Notes under the pieces: generated by a model
What the model saw: the letters and a program-made list of their open reading frames with translations, nothing else
What the model was told of the DNA's origin: nothing
Database searches by the model: none
Assembly (NCBI GenBank): GCA_947373185.1
Contig: CANBWP010000005.1
Location: 45,397 to 109,396, forward strand
Source of the DNA: Comamonadaceae bacterium
Lineage (GTDB): Bacteria; Pseudomonadota; Gammaproteobacteria; Burkholderiales; Burkholderiaceae_C
Reading direction: 5' to 3'
Length of the DNA stretch: 64,000 nucleotides
Shown here: positions 35,583 to 45,108 of the stretch, in pieces
Layout: every line of letters starts with the position of its first letter
How positions within the stretch are numbered: position 1 is the first letter of the stretch
Program-made: the position numbers and the translations under genes

Positions 35583-36685
35583 AACGCCCTTTGGTCAGGG
35601 CGAAACTGGATTACCCTTTTGAGGCGCCTGCCTGCGATGGCTCGGTGGTTGAAGTAGCGCCTGGTATTTTGTGGGCGCGCATGCCCATGCCCATGGCCCT
35701 CGATCACATCAATGTCTATCTGGTGAAAGACGCCTCGGGTTGGATCTTGGTGGACACAGGTTTAAACACTCAAGCCAGCCGAGATCTCTGGGAACACATT
35801 GCAGCCTCGCATTTAGAAGGTTTGCCCATTCAAGGGCTCATCTGCACTCACATGCACTACGACCACGCAGGTCTGGCCAAGTGGCTCTGTGAGCGTTTTG
35901 ACATACCGCTTTACATGACGCACGGTGAGTATTTCATGCTGCGCGCACTGTCGCAACCCACGCCCGATCCACTGCCGCCCTCGCAATTGAGTTTTTACCA
36001 ACGCGCGGGCATGCCAGACGACCGAATTGAGCGCATGTGGCAAACCATGCGCAAAGATCCGTTCACACCGCCTGAGCCACGTTCCTTTGTTCGTTTAAGA
36101 GAAAAAGATCATCTGCAAATTGGCGAACGAGATTGGGAGATCAAAATTGGTCAAGGACATTCGCCCGAACATGCCTGCCTATACTGTGCGAAAGATCAAA
36201 TTCTGATTGCTGGCGATCAGCTCTTACCTCGCATCAGCTCGAATGTCTTGGTCACTTCAATTGAGCCTGAGGCAAACCCACTGGCATTGTGGTTGTCTTC
36301 CCTGGTGGCCCTAGAAGCCTTGGCACCCAATACCCTGATCTTGCCCTCACACCAACAAGTCTTTAAAGGACTGCATGCCAGAACCCAAGAATTGCAAGCA
36401 CATCACGCAGATCAATTCGAGCAAATTACAGAATTTTTAAACGAGAAACCAGGCAGTTCTGCATTTGAAACCATGCGTCATTTGTTTCCCCGCTTGCTCA
36501 GCCCTGTGGACGACATGTTGGCCTTGGGTGAAACCATCGCACACCTTTCTTGGATGCGATACGAAGGCCTCGTGCACAGAAGCTTGGACGCAGCGGGTGT
36601 CAACCGTTTTCAACTCACTCAACAAAAACCAGCTCAAGCCATCGAGCGTTTGAACATCCGTCAATTTCAAAATCAATATGCATGA
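35579..36685 (+). CDS. Metallo-beta-lactamase-fold hydrolase
   Basis: A 368-residue protein of the MBL superfamily. The metal motif is THMHYDHAG near residue 92, further ligands are in GHSPEHACLY and AGDQLLPRI. The first part holds the beta-lactamase fold and the last 120 residues a helical extension seen in glyoxalase-II-like and LACTB2-like enzymes. It overlaps the ligase stop (ATGA at 35579). MBL proteins of this kind often act as CoA-thioester hydrolases, so a housekeeping thioesterase role is possible, but it is not established. Confidence 0.8.
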   Translation: MKRPLVRAKLDYPFEAPACDGSVVEVAPGILWARMPMPMALDHINVYLVKDASGWILVDTGLNTQASRDLWEHIAASHLEGLPIQGLICTHMHYDHAGLAKWLCERFDIPLYMTHGEYFMLRALSQPTPDPLPPSQLSFYQRAGMPDDRIERMWQTMRKDPFTPPEPRSFVRLREKDHLQIGERDWEIKIGQGHSPEHACLYCAKDQILIAGDQLLPRISSNVLVTSIEPEANPLALWLSSLVALEALAPNTLILPSHQQVFKGLHARTQELQAHHADQFEQITEFLNEKPGSSAFETMRHLFPRLLSPVDDMLALGETIAHLSWMRYEGLVHRSLDAAGVNRFQLTQQKPAQAIERLNIRQFQNQYA

Positions 36686-37865
36686 CATTGAAGAATTTCG
36701 CCTAGAGACACGCAACTGGCTAGACACCAATTGCCCTGCGGCCATGCGTCTGCCCATTACCCAAGAAGAAATTGTGTGGGGCGGCTCTCAAGTTCATTTT
36801 AAAAATGAAGACCAACGCATTTGGTTTGAAAAAATGCGTGACAAAGGCTGGTTTGCCCCTGGCTGGCCTCAAGAATATGGTGGTGGCGGTTTGTCCCCCA
36901 AACAAGCCCGCATCGTGGAAGAAGAAATGCTCAAATTGGGTTGCCGCCAACCGCAGTTCAATTTGGGGGTTTGGATGCTGGGACCTGTCTTGCTAGAAAT
37001 TGGCACAGAAGCACAAAAGCAAGAACATTTGCCGCCCATGATGCAAGGAAAAATCAGGTGGTGCCAGGGCTTCAGTGAGCCCAATGCAGGATCCGACTTG
37101 GCCAGCCTCAAAACCAACGCACGCATTGAAGCCAATGGCGATTTTGTGGTGAATGGTTCCAAAATCTGGACCTCATATGGCGATGCCGCAGATTGGATGT
37201 ACGCTTTGGTCAGAACCGACAACAGCGTGCGCAAACAAGAAGGCATCAGCTTTCTGCTGATCAACATGAAAAGCCCTGGTGTGACTGTCAAACCCATTGA
37301 ATTAATCAGTGGCAAATCCAGTTTTTGTGAAGTCTTTTTTGACGAAGTTCGAGTGCCTGCGAACCAATTGGTCGGCCCCCTGAATGGGGGCTGGACGGTG
37401 GCCAAAAAGTTGCTGCAACATGAACGTGCAGCCATGTCCAAATTCAGCGAAGGCGCTGCCCCCTCTCACGATGCACTCTTGGTCGCAAAATCCTATTTGT
37501 ATGATGAAGATGGCGCCTTGATCGAGCCAGTGTGGCGAGACAAACTGGCTACGCTTCTCATGGACTCGCACTCGTTCTCTCTCACACATCAGCGTGTCAA
37601 GGAAGAAGGTTTGGCCCGCATGGATGTCAGTGGCCCCGCGTCCATCATGAAACTGGTTCAAACCGAGCAAGAAGTGGCCAAGTACGAGTTGCTGATGCAA
37701 CTCATGGGTCATCGCGGCCTGAGCTGGGAAGGCGATGAATTCACCAAAGACGAACATGATATTTGCAGGCTTTGGCTGCTGTCCAAAACCTATGTCATTT
37801 CAGGTGGCAGCAGCGAGATTCAACTCAACATCATTGCCAAGCGCGTGCTTGGATTACCAGGTTAA
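36678..37865 (+). CDS. Acyl-CoA dehydrogenase, catalytic-type subunit
   Basis: A 395-residue acyl-CoA dehydrogenase with WPQEYGGGGLS, SEPNAGSDLASL, KIWTSYGDAAD and SGGSSEIQLNII. The YEG glutamate is absent (SGG), and QHERAAMS (near base 37425) carries the candidate base. It overlaps the MBL gene by 8 bases and is followed 35 bases later by its non-catalytic partner. It is the fourth heteromeric pair of the window. Confidence 0.87.
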   Translation: MHDIEEFRLETRNWLDTNCPAAMRLPITQEEIVWGGSQVHFKNEDQRIWFEKMRDKGWFAPGWPQEYGGGGLSPKQARIVEEEMLKLGCRQPQFNLGVWMLGPVLLEIGTEAQKQEHLPPMMQGKIRWCQGFSEPNAGSDLASLKTNARIEANGDFVVNGSKIWTSYGDAADWMYALVRTDNSVRKQEGISFLLINMKSPGVTVKPIELISGKSSFCEVFFDEVRVPANQLVGPLNGGWTVAKKLLQHERAAMSKFSEGAAPSHDALLVAKSYLYDEDGALIEPVWRDKLATLLMDSHSFSLTHQRVKEEGLARMDVSGPASIMKLVQTEQEVAKYELLMQLMGHRGLSWEGDEFTKDEHDICRLWLLSKTYVISGGSSEIQLNIIAKRVLGLPG

Positions 37866-37900
37866 ACAATGTACCGTTCTATTGCATCGGAGAGACTGGC

Positions 37901-39037
37901 ATGAGTTTCTTACTCAACGAAGAGCAACGTCAATTCAGTGACAGTGCCCATGAATTTCTGAGCGCGAAGTCGCCTTTAAGCTTGCAGCGCCAGCTGCGTG
38001 ACACCTCGTCTGCACTTGGGTTTGAACCCAGCTTGTGGGAAGAGGTCATTGAATTGGGATGGACCGCTGCAGTCTTTCCAGAATCAGAAGGCGGCTTGGC
38101 CGTTGGCTACAAAGGCATGGGTGCTGTGTTTGAAGCCATGGGCCGCAATGTTGCCGCTTTGCCTTTGCTCTCATCCATTGTTTTAGGTGGCGAAATCATT
38201 TTACAAGCAGGCACTGAAACACAAAAACAAACTTGGCTCCCTAGCCTCATGACAGGCCAGCAACGTTTGGCTCTGGCCATCGACGAGCAAGGGCGACACG
38301 ATCCTTGCAAAATCAAAACCAAGGCCAGCAAAACTTCTGATGGATGGATCTTGAACGGCGACAAATGGTTTGTGATCGATGGTTTAGGGGCCACCTGCTT
38401 TGTGGTGGCTGCCAAAATTCAGAAAACTGATGGCACTTCTGAGTTGGGTTTGTTTTTGGTTGACAACGCATGGACCGGTGTCAAAATTCAAGCCACTCGA
38501 CTGGCAGACAGCCGCAATTACGCCCAACTCAATCTATGCCAAGTGCGGGTGACAGAAGACATGTGTTTGGGCGTTGGATCCGTTGCTGAAAAGGCACTTC
38601 ACACGGCGCTGGACAAAGCACGGACATGCTTAGCGGCGGAAATACTGGGTTTGCTCAAAGAAGCTTTTGATCGAACCAATACCTATTTGAAAGAGCGTGT
38701 CCAATTTGACGTGCCCATTGGGTCGTTCCAGGCACTTCAACACAGAATGGCGCGCCTCTACACAGAGTTACAAATGTTAGAGAGCTGCGTTCGTGCGGCA
38801 TTGAGTGCCATCGATAGCGGGCAAGACGACCTGGCATTGCTCGCCAGTTTGGCAAAGGCACGCACATCTGACTTGTCAGAAAAGTTGATGAACGAAGCCA
38901 TTCAACTTCACGGCGGTATTGGCGTAACCGATGAATTTGATTTGGGACTGATTGTGAAACGTGCCAGAGTGTTGCAACAATGCCTAGGGGATGGCATTTT
39001 TCATCGCAACCGCTATGCCTGTCTGAAAGGTTTTTAA
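37901..39037 (+). CDS. Acyl-CoA dehydrogenase, non-catalytic partner subunit
   Basis: A 378-residue acyl-CoA dehydrogenase fold protein with GGLAVGYK, ERVQFDVPIGSFQALQHR and LHGGIGVTDEFD. No catalytic glutamate is seen. ATG 37901 has GGAGAG at about 8 bases upstream; the open frame upstream of it overlaps the partner gene and is not coding. The ligase starts 5 bases after its stop. Confidence 0.86.
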   Translation: MSFLLNEEQRQFSDSAHEFLSAKSPLSLQRQLRDTSSALGFEPSLWEEVIELGWTAAVFPESEGGLAVGYKGMGAVFEAMGRNVAALPLLSSIVLGGEIILQAGTETQKQTWLPSLMTGQQRLALAIDEQGRHDPCKIKTKASKTSDGWILNGDKWFVIDGLGATCFVVAAKIQKTDGTSELGLFLVDNAWTGVKIQATRLADSRNYAQLNLCQVRVTEDMCLGVGSVAEKALHTALDKARTCLAAEILGLLKEAFDRTNTYLKERVQFDVPIGSFQALQHRMARLYTELQMLESCVRAALSAIDSGQDDLALLASLAKARTSDLSEKLMNEAIQLHGGIGVTDEFDLGLIVKRARVLQQCLGDGIFHRNRYACLKGF

Positions 39038-39042
39038 GCACC

Positions 39043-40749
39043 ATGAGCACTTCCCAAGTCACTAGCGACTTGCTGTCGCAAGTTGAACAAATTCGCGCAC
39101 AGCTGACAGGTGCTGGTGCGCCCTTTGAACGTACCGAAGTGCTTGTGAATGGCCAAAGCTATTTAGCCTATCGCCATGCATTTCCCGATTTACCCACATT
39201 GATCAATGCGGGAAGAGCCCATGGCCCGCGTGAGTTCATGGTGTTCGAAAACGATCGTTGGACATTCGATCGTTTCTTTCAAGCGGTAGACGCCCTGGCC
39301 GCCAACTTACAACACAAACTAGAACTCAAAGCAGGTGACCGTGTGGCCATTGCCATGCGCAATCGACCTGAATGGGCGGTGGCCTTTGCAGCCATCTCTT
39401 TGGTCGGCGCAATTCCCGCGCCTCTCAACAGCTATGGCTTGCATGATGAATTGATGGCCAATTTGCGCGACCTGCAACCCAAGCTACTGGTTTGCGATCC
39501 AGAAAGATTTGCGCGCGTTAAAGACGATTTGGCTTCACTAGGCTGCAAAGCCATGGTGGTAGATGGCGCTGCGCATCAAGGTGACACCTCATGGCAAGCC
39601 ATGACGACGGCCAACACAACAGCCCACCAAACGCCAGCACTGCAAGCCACAGACCCAGCTTTGGTTTTGTTCACATCGGGTGCCAGCAGCCAAGCCAAGG
39701 CGGTCTTATCGAACCACAGGGCCGTCTGCCAAGCCTTGTTTAACATTGATTTCATTGGCGCCATCTCTGCCATGACTTCCCCCAAAGCCATCGAGTTGAT
39801 GATGGCAAAAGCATTGCAACCCACCACGCTCACAGCCGTGCCTTTGTTTCATGTAAGCGGCTTGCATGCGCAGTTGTTAACTGCGTTAAGGCATGGCAGA
39901 CGTCTCGTCTTCATGCACCGCTGGGATCCACAAAAAGCCATTCAACTGATTCAGAATGAAAAAATCACCCAGTTCAATGGTGCGCCTTCCATGGTCATGC
40001 AATTGTTGGCCGAACCCAGCTTCAACACAGACATGACGGGAAGCTTATGCGGAGTGGGATTTGGCGGCGCGGGGTTACCGCAGCGCATCATCGATGAGAT
40101 GCTGGCCAAGCGGACCCACTCGATGTCTGGCATCGGTTACGGCTTGACCGAAACCAATGGCGTTTGTGCGGCGGCCTCTGGGCAACTCTTTCAATACGCG
40201 CCCCAGTCTGCAGGTTCGACCTCTCCCATCATTGAGATCAAAGTGGCAGACCTGGATGGCGCTGAAGTTCCCCTTGGCATGGAAGGCGAAATTTGGCTTC
40301 GCGGTGTGAGCCTGATGGAAGGCTACCTGAATTCCCAAGGTGAAAAAGGCTTGGGGCTGACCGATGGCTGGCTTAAAACCGGCGACATAGGTCTGCGTGA
40401 AGCAGGCGGCCTTTTGCGCATCGTTGATCGCATCAAAGATGTGATCAACCGAGCTGGCGAAAAAATAGCCGCTGCTGAAATTGAATCCTGTCTGCTCCAA
40501 CATCCAGCACTTCTTGAAGCCGCTGTTTTCAGTCAACCTGATGAACAAACAGGCGAAGCCGTGGTCGCCGTGGTAGTCATTGCACCCAACGCCATGGTCA
40601 GCACTGACGAAATTAAGCAGCACGTGGCCAGCAAATTGGCAGCTTATAAAGTACCCAAAGAGGTTCATGTTCGGACCGTAGGATTGCCCAAAAATCCTGC
40701 TGGGAAAATGCTCAAGAATTCCCTCAAGCGCGAATACGTCAGCGCCTGA
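39043..40749 (+). CDS. AMP-dependent acyl-CoA synthetase with altered P-loop
   Basis: A 568-residue adenylate-forming ligase. The nucleotide-binding loop reads LFTSGASSQAKAV instead of the usual TSGTTGxPKG. The rest is regular: GYGLTETNGV, KTGDIG, RIVDRIKDVINRAGEKI and the acceptor lysine in NPAGKMLKNSLK. The altered loop may change ATP affinity, or be neutral; the lysine is kept. ATG 39043 is taken because the next upstream frame overlaps the dehydrogenase gene. It is the last gene of the 27993-40749 unit. Confidence 0.83.
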   Translation: MSTSQVTSDLLSQVEQIRAQLTGAGAPFERTEVLVNGQSYLAYRHAFPDLPTLINAGRAHGPREFMVFENDRWTFDRFFQAVDALAANLQHKLELKAGDRVAIAMRNRPEWAVAFAAISLVGAIPAPLNSYGLHDELMANLRDLQPKLLVCDPERFARVKDDLASLGCKAMVVDGAAHQGDTSWQAMTTANTTAHQTPALQATDPALVLFTSGASSQAKAVLSNHRAVCQALFNIDFIGAISAMTSPKAIELMMAKALQPTTLTAVPLFHVSGLHAQLLTALRHGRRLVFMHRWDPQKAIQLIQNEKITQFNGAPSMVMQLLAEPSFNTDMTGSLCGVGFGGAGLPQRIIDEMLAKRTHSMSGIGYGLTETNGVCAAASGQLFQYAPQSAGSTSPIIEIKVADLDGAEVPLGMEGEIWLRGVSLMEGYLNSQGEKGLGLTDGWLKTGDIGLREAGGLLRIVDRIKDVINRAGEKIAAAEIESCLLQHPALLEAAVFSQPDEQTGEAVVAVVVIAPNAMVSTDEIKQHVASKLAAYKVPKEVHVRTVGLPKNPAGKMLKNSLKREYVSA

Positions 40750-40770
40750 GCATTGCAAAAAGACAACACC

Positions 40771-40788
40771 CTAGTCTAATTTGACGAT
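40771..40788 (+). promoter_or_regulatory. 18-bp dyad operator, copy 5
   Basis: CTAGTC-TAATTT-GACGAT at the upstream end of the 283-bp gap before the TonB receptor gene. AACAAT begins at 40810, 30.5 bp from its centre, predicting a start near 40822 and a leader of about 210 bases. Confidence 0.6.
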
Positions 40789-40945
40789 GGTCTTAGCAAG
40801 CAAATTCAAAACAATGAAATTTGAAAACGCTAGGCATGAGGTTTTCGCGAGACATTTTCATTGATTGGTGGTGCATACAGAAGTCGAGGCAATGGTTACC
40901 GATTCCTAATAACTAGGGAAAACGATAGCAGCCGTTTGGACCAAC

Positions 40946-40963
40946 ATAACCTCTTTGGACGAT
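40946..40963 (+). promoter_or_regulatory. 18-bp dyad operator, copy 6, with tandem half-sites
   Basis: ATAACC-TCTTTG-GACGAT, the copy with the weakest left arm. TTTGGAC occurs at 40935-40941 and again at 40954-40960, 19 bp apart, nearly two helix turns. There is no matching hexamer at 30.5 bp, so it may be an auxiliary or repressing site for the receptor promoter. The rest of the gap is AT-rich and shows nothing else I can identify. Confidence 0.5.
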
Positions 40964-41032
40964 GTCTCAGATTTTCGAAAAATTAGACTTCCCTTTGTTT
41001 AAAAACAACCATCCATCAACCAGGAGACATCC

Positions 41033-43477
41033 ATGAAGACCAAGCATCTAGGGAAATTTGCAGTACGCACACTCCCACTTTTAATTTCTGCAGTCTGCGC
41101 CACCAACGCGTTTGCTCAGAGCAGTGGTGTAGAGGAAGTGCTGGTTTCAGCACAGAAACGCACTGAACGTATCCAAGATGTGCCGATGGCCATTTCAGCC
41201 ATATCTGGCCAAGCTCTTGAAAACCGCAAAATTGAAGGCGCCGCTGATTTGCAAGGTGCCATTCCTAATTTGAACGTGGTCGCTGCACCTGTTTCTGGTT
41301 TGATCTCTGCCACTGCCATTCGAGGCCTTGGCACTGGCCAGCCTTCCATTTGGATGGATCCCGCTATCGGGATGTACGTTGATGGCGTGTTTGTGGGCAA
41401 AAATCAAGGTGCATTGTTCGACTTGGTCGACTTGCAACGTGTTGAAGTTTTGCGTGGACCACAGGGCACATTGTTTGGTCGCAACACTTTGGGCGGCGCC
41501 ATCAACTTTGTGACGCGCCAACCCTCCGGCCAGCTCTCCGGCCAAGTGGGCATTGAAGCCGGCAACTATGGTCGCTTGGTCACCAAAATTTCAATCGACA
41601 CACCCAAAATCAACGATGCATTGAGTCTCACCATTTCGGGTCGTAATGAGAAACAAGACGGCTGGTTGCCCAATCCAAACTCTCCAGACAATTGGGGCAA
41701 TCGCAACCGCGAAGCTTTCAAGCTGAGTGCCAAATTGGATGTCTCCAAAGACACCAAAATTTTCTACTCTGTTGACAAAAGCGATATCAACGAAACGACC
41801 ACCCCCATGTCTGTGATCAAAACCACAGGCTATTGCAGCTACGTGACGATCACTGGATGTTCTTCTCCAGGCAACTACGTCAACGCATTTGGACTGCGCA
41901 TTCCTGCGGCCAATGATTTGTTCAGCAATGGTCTGCCTGTGTGGGTGGCCAGCATTTCGCCAACAGGCGCCAACATTCCACAAGTACCCGCTAGCGGCTT
42001 GACAGCGCAGCAGTTGTACCGTTTACCAGCCAACGGTACTGCGCTTGCAGCTGCGTTGCAAGTAGGCGTCCCTACATCAACGGCTTCCACACCTGGTTTC
42101 TCACCCTACCAAGGCTTGAAAGTGACAGGTCACAGCTGGAATGCTGAAACTGCCCTCAATGCCACGAACACTTTGAAATACATTGGCAGCTACCGTCAAA
42201 TGACCTACAACGACGTGGGTGACTATGACGGCAGCGCAGCCAACATATTCTCTGGCAAGCGAACAACCAATTATGCAACTCACTCACATGAAGTTCAGTT
42301 GGTGGGATCTGCAAATGGCGTTAACTATGTTGCAGGTGCTTACTATTTCAAAGACAACGGAACAACGGTACAGGATCAAATTGGTTCCTTCTACACCATG
42401 TACAACGGTGTTGCCAATCGCGGCCAAACCAACTTTGGTGTAGGTACAGAAGCCAAAGCCATCTTTGGACAGGCAGATTTCAAGTTGAACGAATTGACAA
42501 CTTTGACTACCGGCTTGCGTACAACACAGGAAACAAAGACTGGCTCGATCCAAAGAACTGCTACGGGTGCTGCCAGTTATGTCGCCAATGCTGCTTACAC
42601 ACCCGTGTATACAGTGACCGGTAACAACGAAGCCAAATTCAGCGACACCACACCCTCAGCATCTTTGAGCTACAAGTTGGACAGCAACAACATGCTTTTT
42701 GGTCGGGTTGCTAAAGGTTTCAAGAGTGGTGGTTTCCCTCTAGAAGCACCTGCGCAGGCAGATGCTTTGACAGCATTCAAGCCTGAATCTTCAACCAGCT
42801 ATGAAATCGGCACCAAAGGCGCCAATGCCAATGCCTCTTACGCCATTACTGGTTTTATTACCAAGCTAAAAGATCAGCAAGTGTCTTACTTGCCAGTGGG
42901 TAGCACATCCCCTACGACCACCAATGCAGGCGCTTCAACCTACAAAGGCTTTGAGTTGGAAGGTGCCCTCAAGGTGAATGCGGACACCCGCATCAACGGT
43001 AGCTACGGTTACCTGAATGCCAAGTTCGACGAGTACATCAGCCGTGGCATCAGTGGTTCAATGGTGGACGCCGCCAGCAATTTGGTTGTTGGCTACGCAC
43101 CGAAGCACACTTTCAATCTGAATCTTGAACAAAACTTGGGCAACACCCAGTTTGGCAAATTGAGGGGCTTGGTGGAGTACCGTTACACAGCTGCTTATTA
43201 CAACTACCCAGCCAACATTTCGATGACAGCTGCCAACGCCATTCCTGGTAACTTCGCAGCCGATTCTAAAATGCCGGCCTTGGGCATTGTGAATGCACGC
43301 CTCATCTTGGATCGCATGAATGTGGGTGGCCCCGGTCAAGCTGATGCATCCTTGTGGGTGAAGAACTTGGGTAACAAACAAGTCTTACAAAACATGATGG
43401 ACGTGTCTGGTTACTACCAAGTGGGTTACTGGTCAGCACCCCGCACTGTGGGCGTATCTTTGAACTACAAGTGGTAA
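41033..43477 (+). CDS. TonB-dependent outer-membrane receptor
   Basis: An 814-residue receptor. A signal peptide ends near AFAQ (residue 29). EEVLVSAQKRTERIQDVP begins the plug domain, which contains RGLGTGQPSIWMDPAIG and VEVLRGPQGTLFGRNTLGG. The rest is a 22-strand barrel ending in GVSLNYKW; the terminal aromatic is the usual outer-membrane assembly signal. It resembles receptors of sphingomonads and other degraders that take up poorly soluble hydrophobic or aromatic substrates. AGGAGA is 6 bases upstream of the ATG. Two dyad copies upstream tie it to the steroid regulon, so steroid uptake is the inferred role. Confidence 0.88.
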   Translation: MKTKHLGKFAVRTLPLLISAVCATNAFAQSSGVEEVLVSAQKRTERIQDVPMAISAISGQALENRKIEGAADLQGAIPNLNVVAAPVSGLISATAIRGLGTGQPSIWMDPAIGMYVDGVFVGKNQGALFDLVDLQRVEVLRGPQGTLFGRNTLGGAINFVTRQPSGQLSGQVGIEAGNYGRLVTKISIDTPKINDALSLTISGRNEKQDGWLPNPNSPDNWGNRNREAFKLSAKLDVSKDTKIFYSVDKSDINETTTPMSVIKTTGYCSYVTITGCSSPGNYVNAFGLRIPAANDLFSNGLPVWVASISPTGANIPQVPASGLTAQQLYRLPANGTALAAALQVGVPTSTASTPGFSPYQGLKVTGHSWNAETALNATNTLKYIGSYRQMTYNDVGDYDGSAANIFSGKRTTNYATHSHEVQLVGSANGVNYVAGAYYFKDNGTTVQDQIGSFYTMYNGVANRGQTNFGVGTEAKAIFGQADFKLNELTTLTTGLRTTQETKTGSIQRTATGAASYVANAAYTPVYTVTGNNEAKFSDTTPSASLSYKLDSNNMLFGRVAKGFKSGGFPLEAPAQADALTAFKPESSTSYEIGTKGANANASYAITGFITKLKDQQVSYLPVGSTSPTTTNAGASTYKGFELEGALKVNADTRINGSYGYLNAKFDEYISRGISGSMVDAASNLVVGYAPKHTFNLNLEQNLGNTQFGKLRGLVEYRYTAAYYNYPANISMTAANAIPGNFAADSKMPALGIVNARLILDRMNVGGPGQADASLWVKNLGNKQVLQNMMDVSGYYQVGYWSAPRTVGVSLNYKW

Positions 43478-43508
43478 TTCACTGAAAGGCAACTCCGTTG
43501 TCTTCATC

Positions 43509-43539
43509 AAAAAACGCCACATCAGTGGCGTTTTTTTTT
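43509..43539. terminator. Rho-independent terminator (bidirectional)
   Basis: A-run, ACGCCAC-ATCA-GTGGCGT hairpin and T-run between the convergent TonB receptor and SCO1 genes. A and T tracts on both sides make it usable in either direction. Confidence 0.85.
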
Positions 43540-43542
43540 AGT

Positions 43543-44157
43543 TCATTTCAACAACAACTTAAAGTCATCGGCCAGGGCCTGCGCGCCCATGCCATAGCGA
43601 TTGAACAAACGCACTCTGCCTTGTGTGTCAAATGTGTAACTGCCCGCTGAGTGGTCCATGGTGTAACTGGTCGGTGTTTGACCCTCCACCCGCTTGTAAT
43701 AAATTTTGAATTCTTTGGCAATGGCAGGCAATTGCGCTGGCGTTGGACGCAGCGCGACAAAGCCAGGGTCAAAGTTCTCGACATAAGCCTTCAACAAGGG
43801 CGTAGTGTCGCGTTCGGGGTCCACTGTCACAAACACCGCTTGCAACTTGCTGCCGTCGGGCCCTAACAAGCGCTTGACTTCAGACAGTTCTTGCATGGTG
43901 GTCGGGCACACATCTGGGCATTGGGTGTAACCAAAAAACACCACAACCAGTTTGCCAGAGAAATCTTTCAAGCTTCGAACTTGGCCATTTTGATCAGGCA
44001 AGCTCAAGGCTTTGGCGTAATCAGCCCCTGTGATGTCGACACCTCTGAATGAAGGTTTGGAATCACTGCAAGCGCTGATGCCGACCAACAGTGTTGTCAA
44101 TGCCAAAGTGCCAAGGCCTCGCAAGCAAATCACAGACAAACGGGTGGGGTTGAACAT
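43543..44157 (-). CDS. SCO1/SenC copper chaperone lipoprotein
   Basis: A 204-residue thioredoxin-fold protein. The lipobox LVGISAC gives a lipid-anchored, periplasm-facing protein. The copper motif CPDVC is near residue 75 and the distal histidine is in TMDHSAGSY. SCO proteins deliver copper to the CuA centre of subunit II (ctaC). ATG 44157 is chosen, with GGAG upstream; TTG 44178 would overlap the ctaB stop. It is the last gene of the oxidase cluster. Confidence 0.9.
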   Translation of the reverse strand: MFNPTRLSVICLRGLGTLALTTLLVGISACSDSKPSFRGVDITGADYAKALSLPDQNGQVRSLKDFSGKLVVVFFGYTQCPDVCPTTMQELSEVKRLLGPDGSKLQAVFVTVDPERDTTPLLKAYVENFDPGFVALRPTPAQLPAIAKEFKIYYKRVEGQTPTSYTMDHSAGSYTFDTQGRVRLFNRYGMGAQALADDFKLLLK

Positions 44158-44174
44158 GGAACAAGTCACTCCAT

Positions 44175-45071
44175 TCAAAACAAGTAATGGTCAACCAACA
44201 AAGCGGCAAACAGCACGCTCAAATGGATCAGTGAAAAACGGAATGTCTTGCGCGCCAATTCATCTGAGTAGTTGCGCCACAAGGCCCAAGCATAGGCAAT
44301 GAACATCACACTCAAAATAATGGCTGCAGTGAGGTAAAGCCATGAACTCATGCCATAGGCAAAGGGCATGAGGCATGAGGCCATGAGCACAAAGGTGTAA
44401 AGCAGGACTTGGAGCCGCGTAAATTCATTGCCATGGGTCACGGGCAGCATGGGCAAGCCTGACTTGCGATAGTCTTCCACGCGGTACAAAGCCAAGGCCC
44501 AAAAATGCGGCGGCGTCCACAAGAAAATGATCAAGAACAAAATGAGGGCTTCAGGCCCGACATTGCCCGTCATGGCAGCCCAACCCAACACCGGCGGCAT
44601 CGCGCCAGACGCGCCACCAATCACGATGTTTTGGGGGGTGAGGGGTTTCAAGATGACGGTGTAAATGATGGCATAGCCAACAAAGGTGGCAAAGGTCAGC
44701 CACATGGTGAGCGGATTGACCAGCACGTACAAAATGACAGAGCCAATGCTGCACAAGATGGCGGAAAAACCCAGTGCCTGCATGTCACTCAACTGGCCTT
44801 TGGCCGTGGGGCGCCAGGCCGTGCGCTTCATCTTGGCATCAATGGTTTTTTCAATCAAACAATTGAACGCAGCGGCAGCGCCCGCCACCAACCAAATGCC
44901 CACACAAGCCACAAAGCCCAACTGCACTTCGGACCAGCTGGGAATGCCGGGCACGGCCAAGACCATGCCGATGAGGGCACAAAACACAATGAGTTGCACC
45001 ACGCGCGGTTTCATCAACGCGTAGTACTGACGCCAGGGTGAGCCAGCTTGTAATTCGGCAGCGGTACTCAT
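44175..45071 (-). CDS. ctaB: Protoheme IX farnesyltransferase (heme O synthase)
   Basis: A 298-residue membrane prenyltransferase with about nine membrane segments. The Asp-rich site is preserved in [19 protein letters not shown], the first aspartate-rich region of the UbiA superfamily. It adds a farnesyl group to heme B to give heme O, the substrate of CtaA encoded just upstream. It sits 37 bases after ctaA in the same direction. Confidence 0.95.
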   Translation of the reverse strand: MSTAAELQAGSPWRQYYALMKPRVVQLIVFCALIGMVLAVPGIPSWSEVQLGFVACVGIWLVAGAAAAFNCLIEKTIDAKMKRTAWRPTAKGQLSDMQALGFSAILCSIGSVILYVLVNPLTMWLTFATFVGYAIIYTVILKPLTPQNIVIGGASGAMPPVLGWAAMTGNVGPEALILFLIIFLWTPPHFWALALYRVEDYRKSGLPMLPVTHGNEFTRLQVLLYTFVLMASCLMPFAYGMSSWLYLTAAIILSVMFIAYAWALWRNYSDELARKTFRFSLIHLSVLFAALLVDHYLF

Positions 45072-45108
45072 GAGGCCAACCCTAAATTAGAAAAATAAAT
45101 GTTCATGG

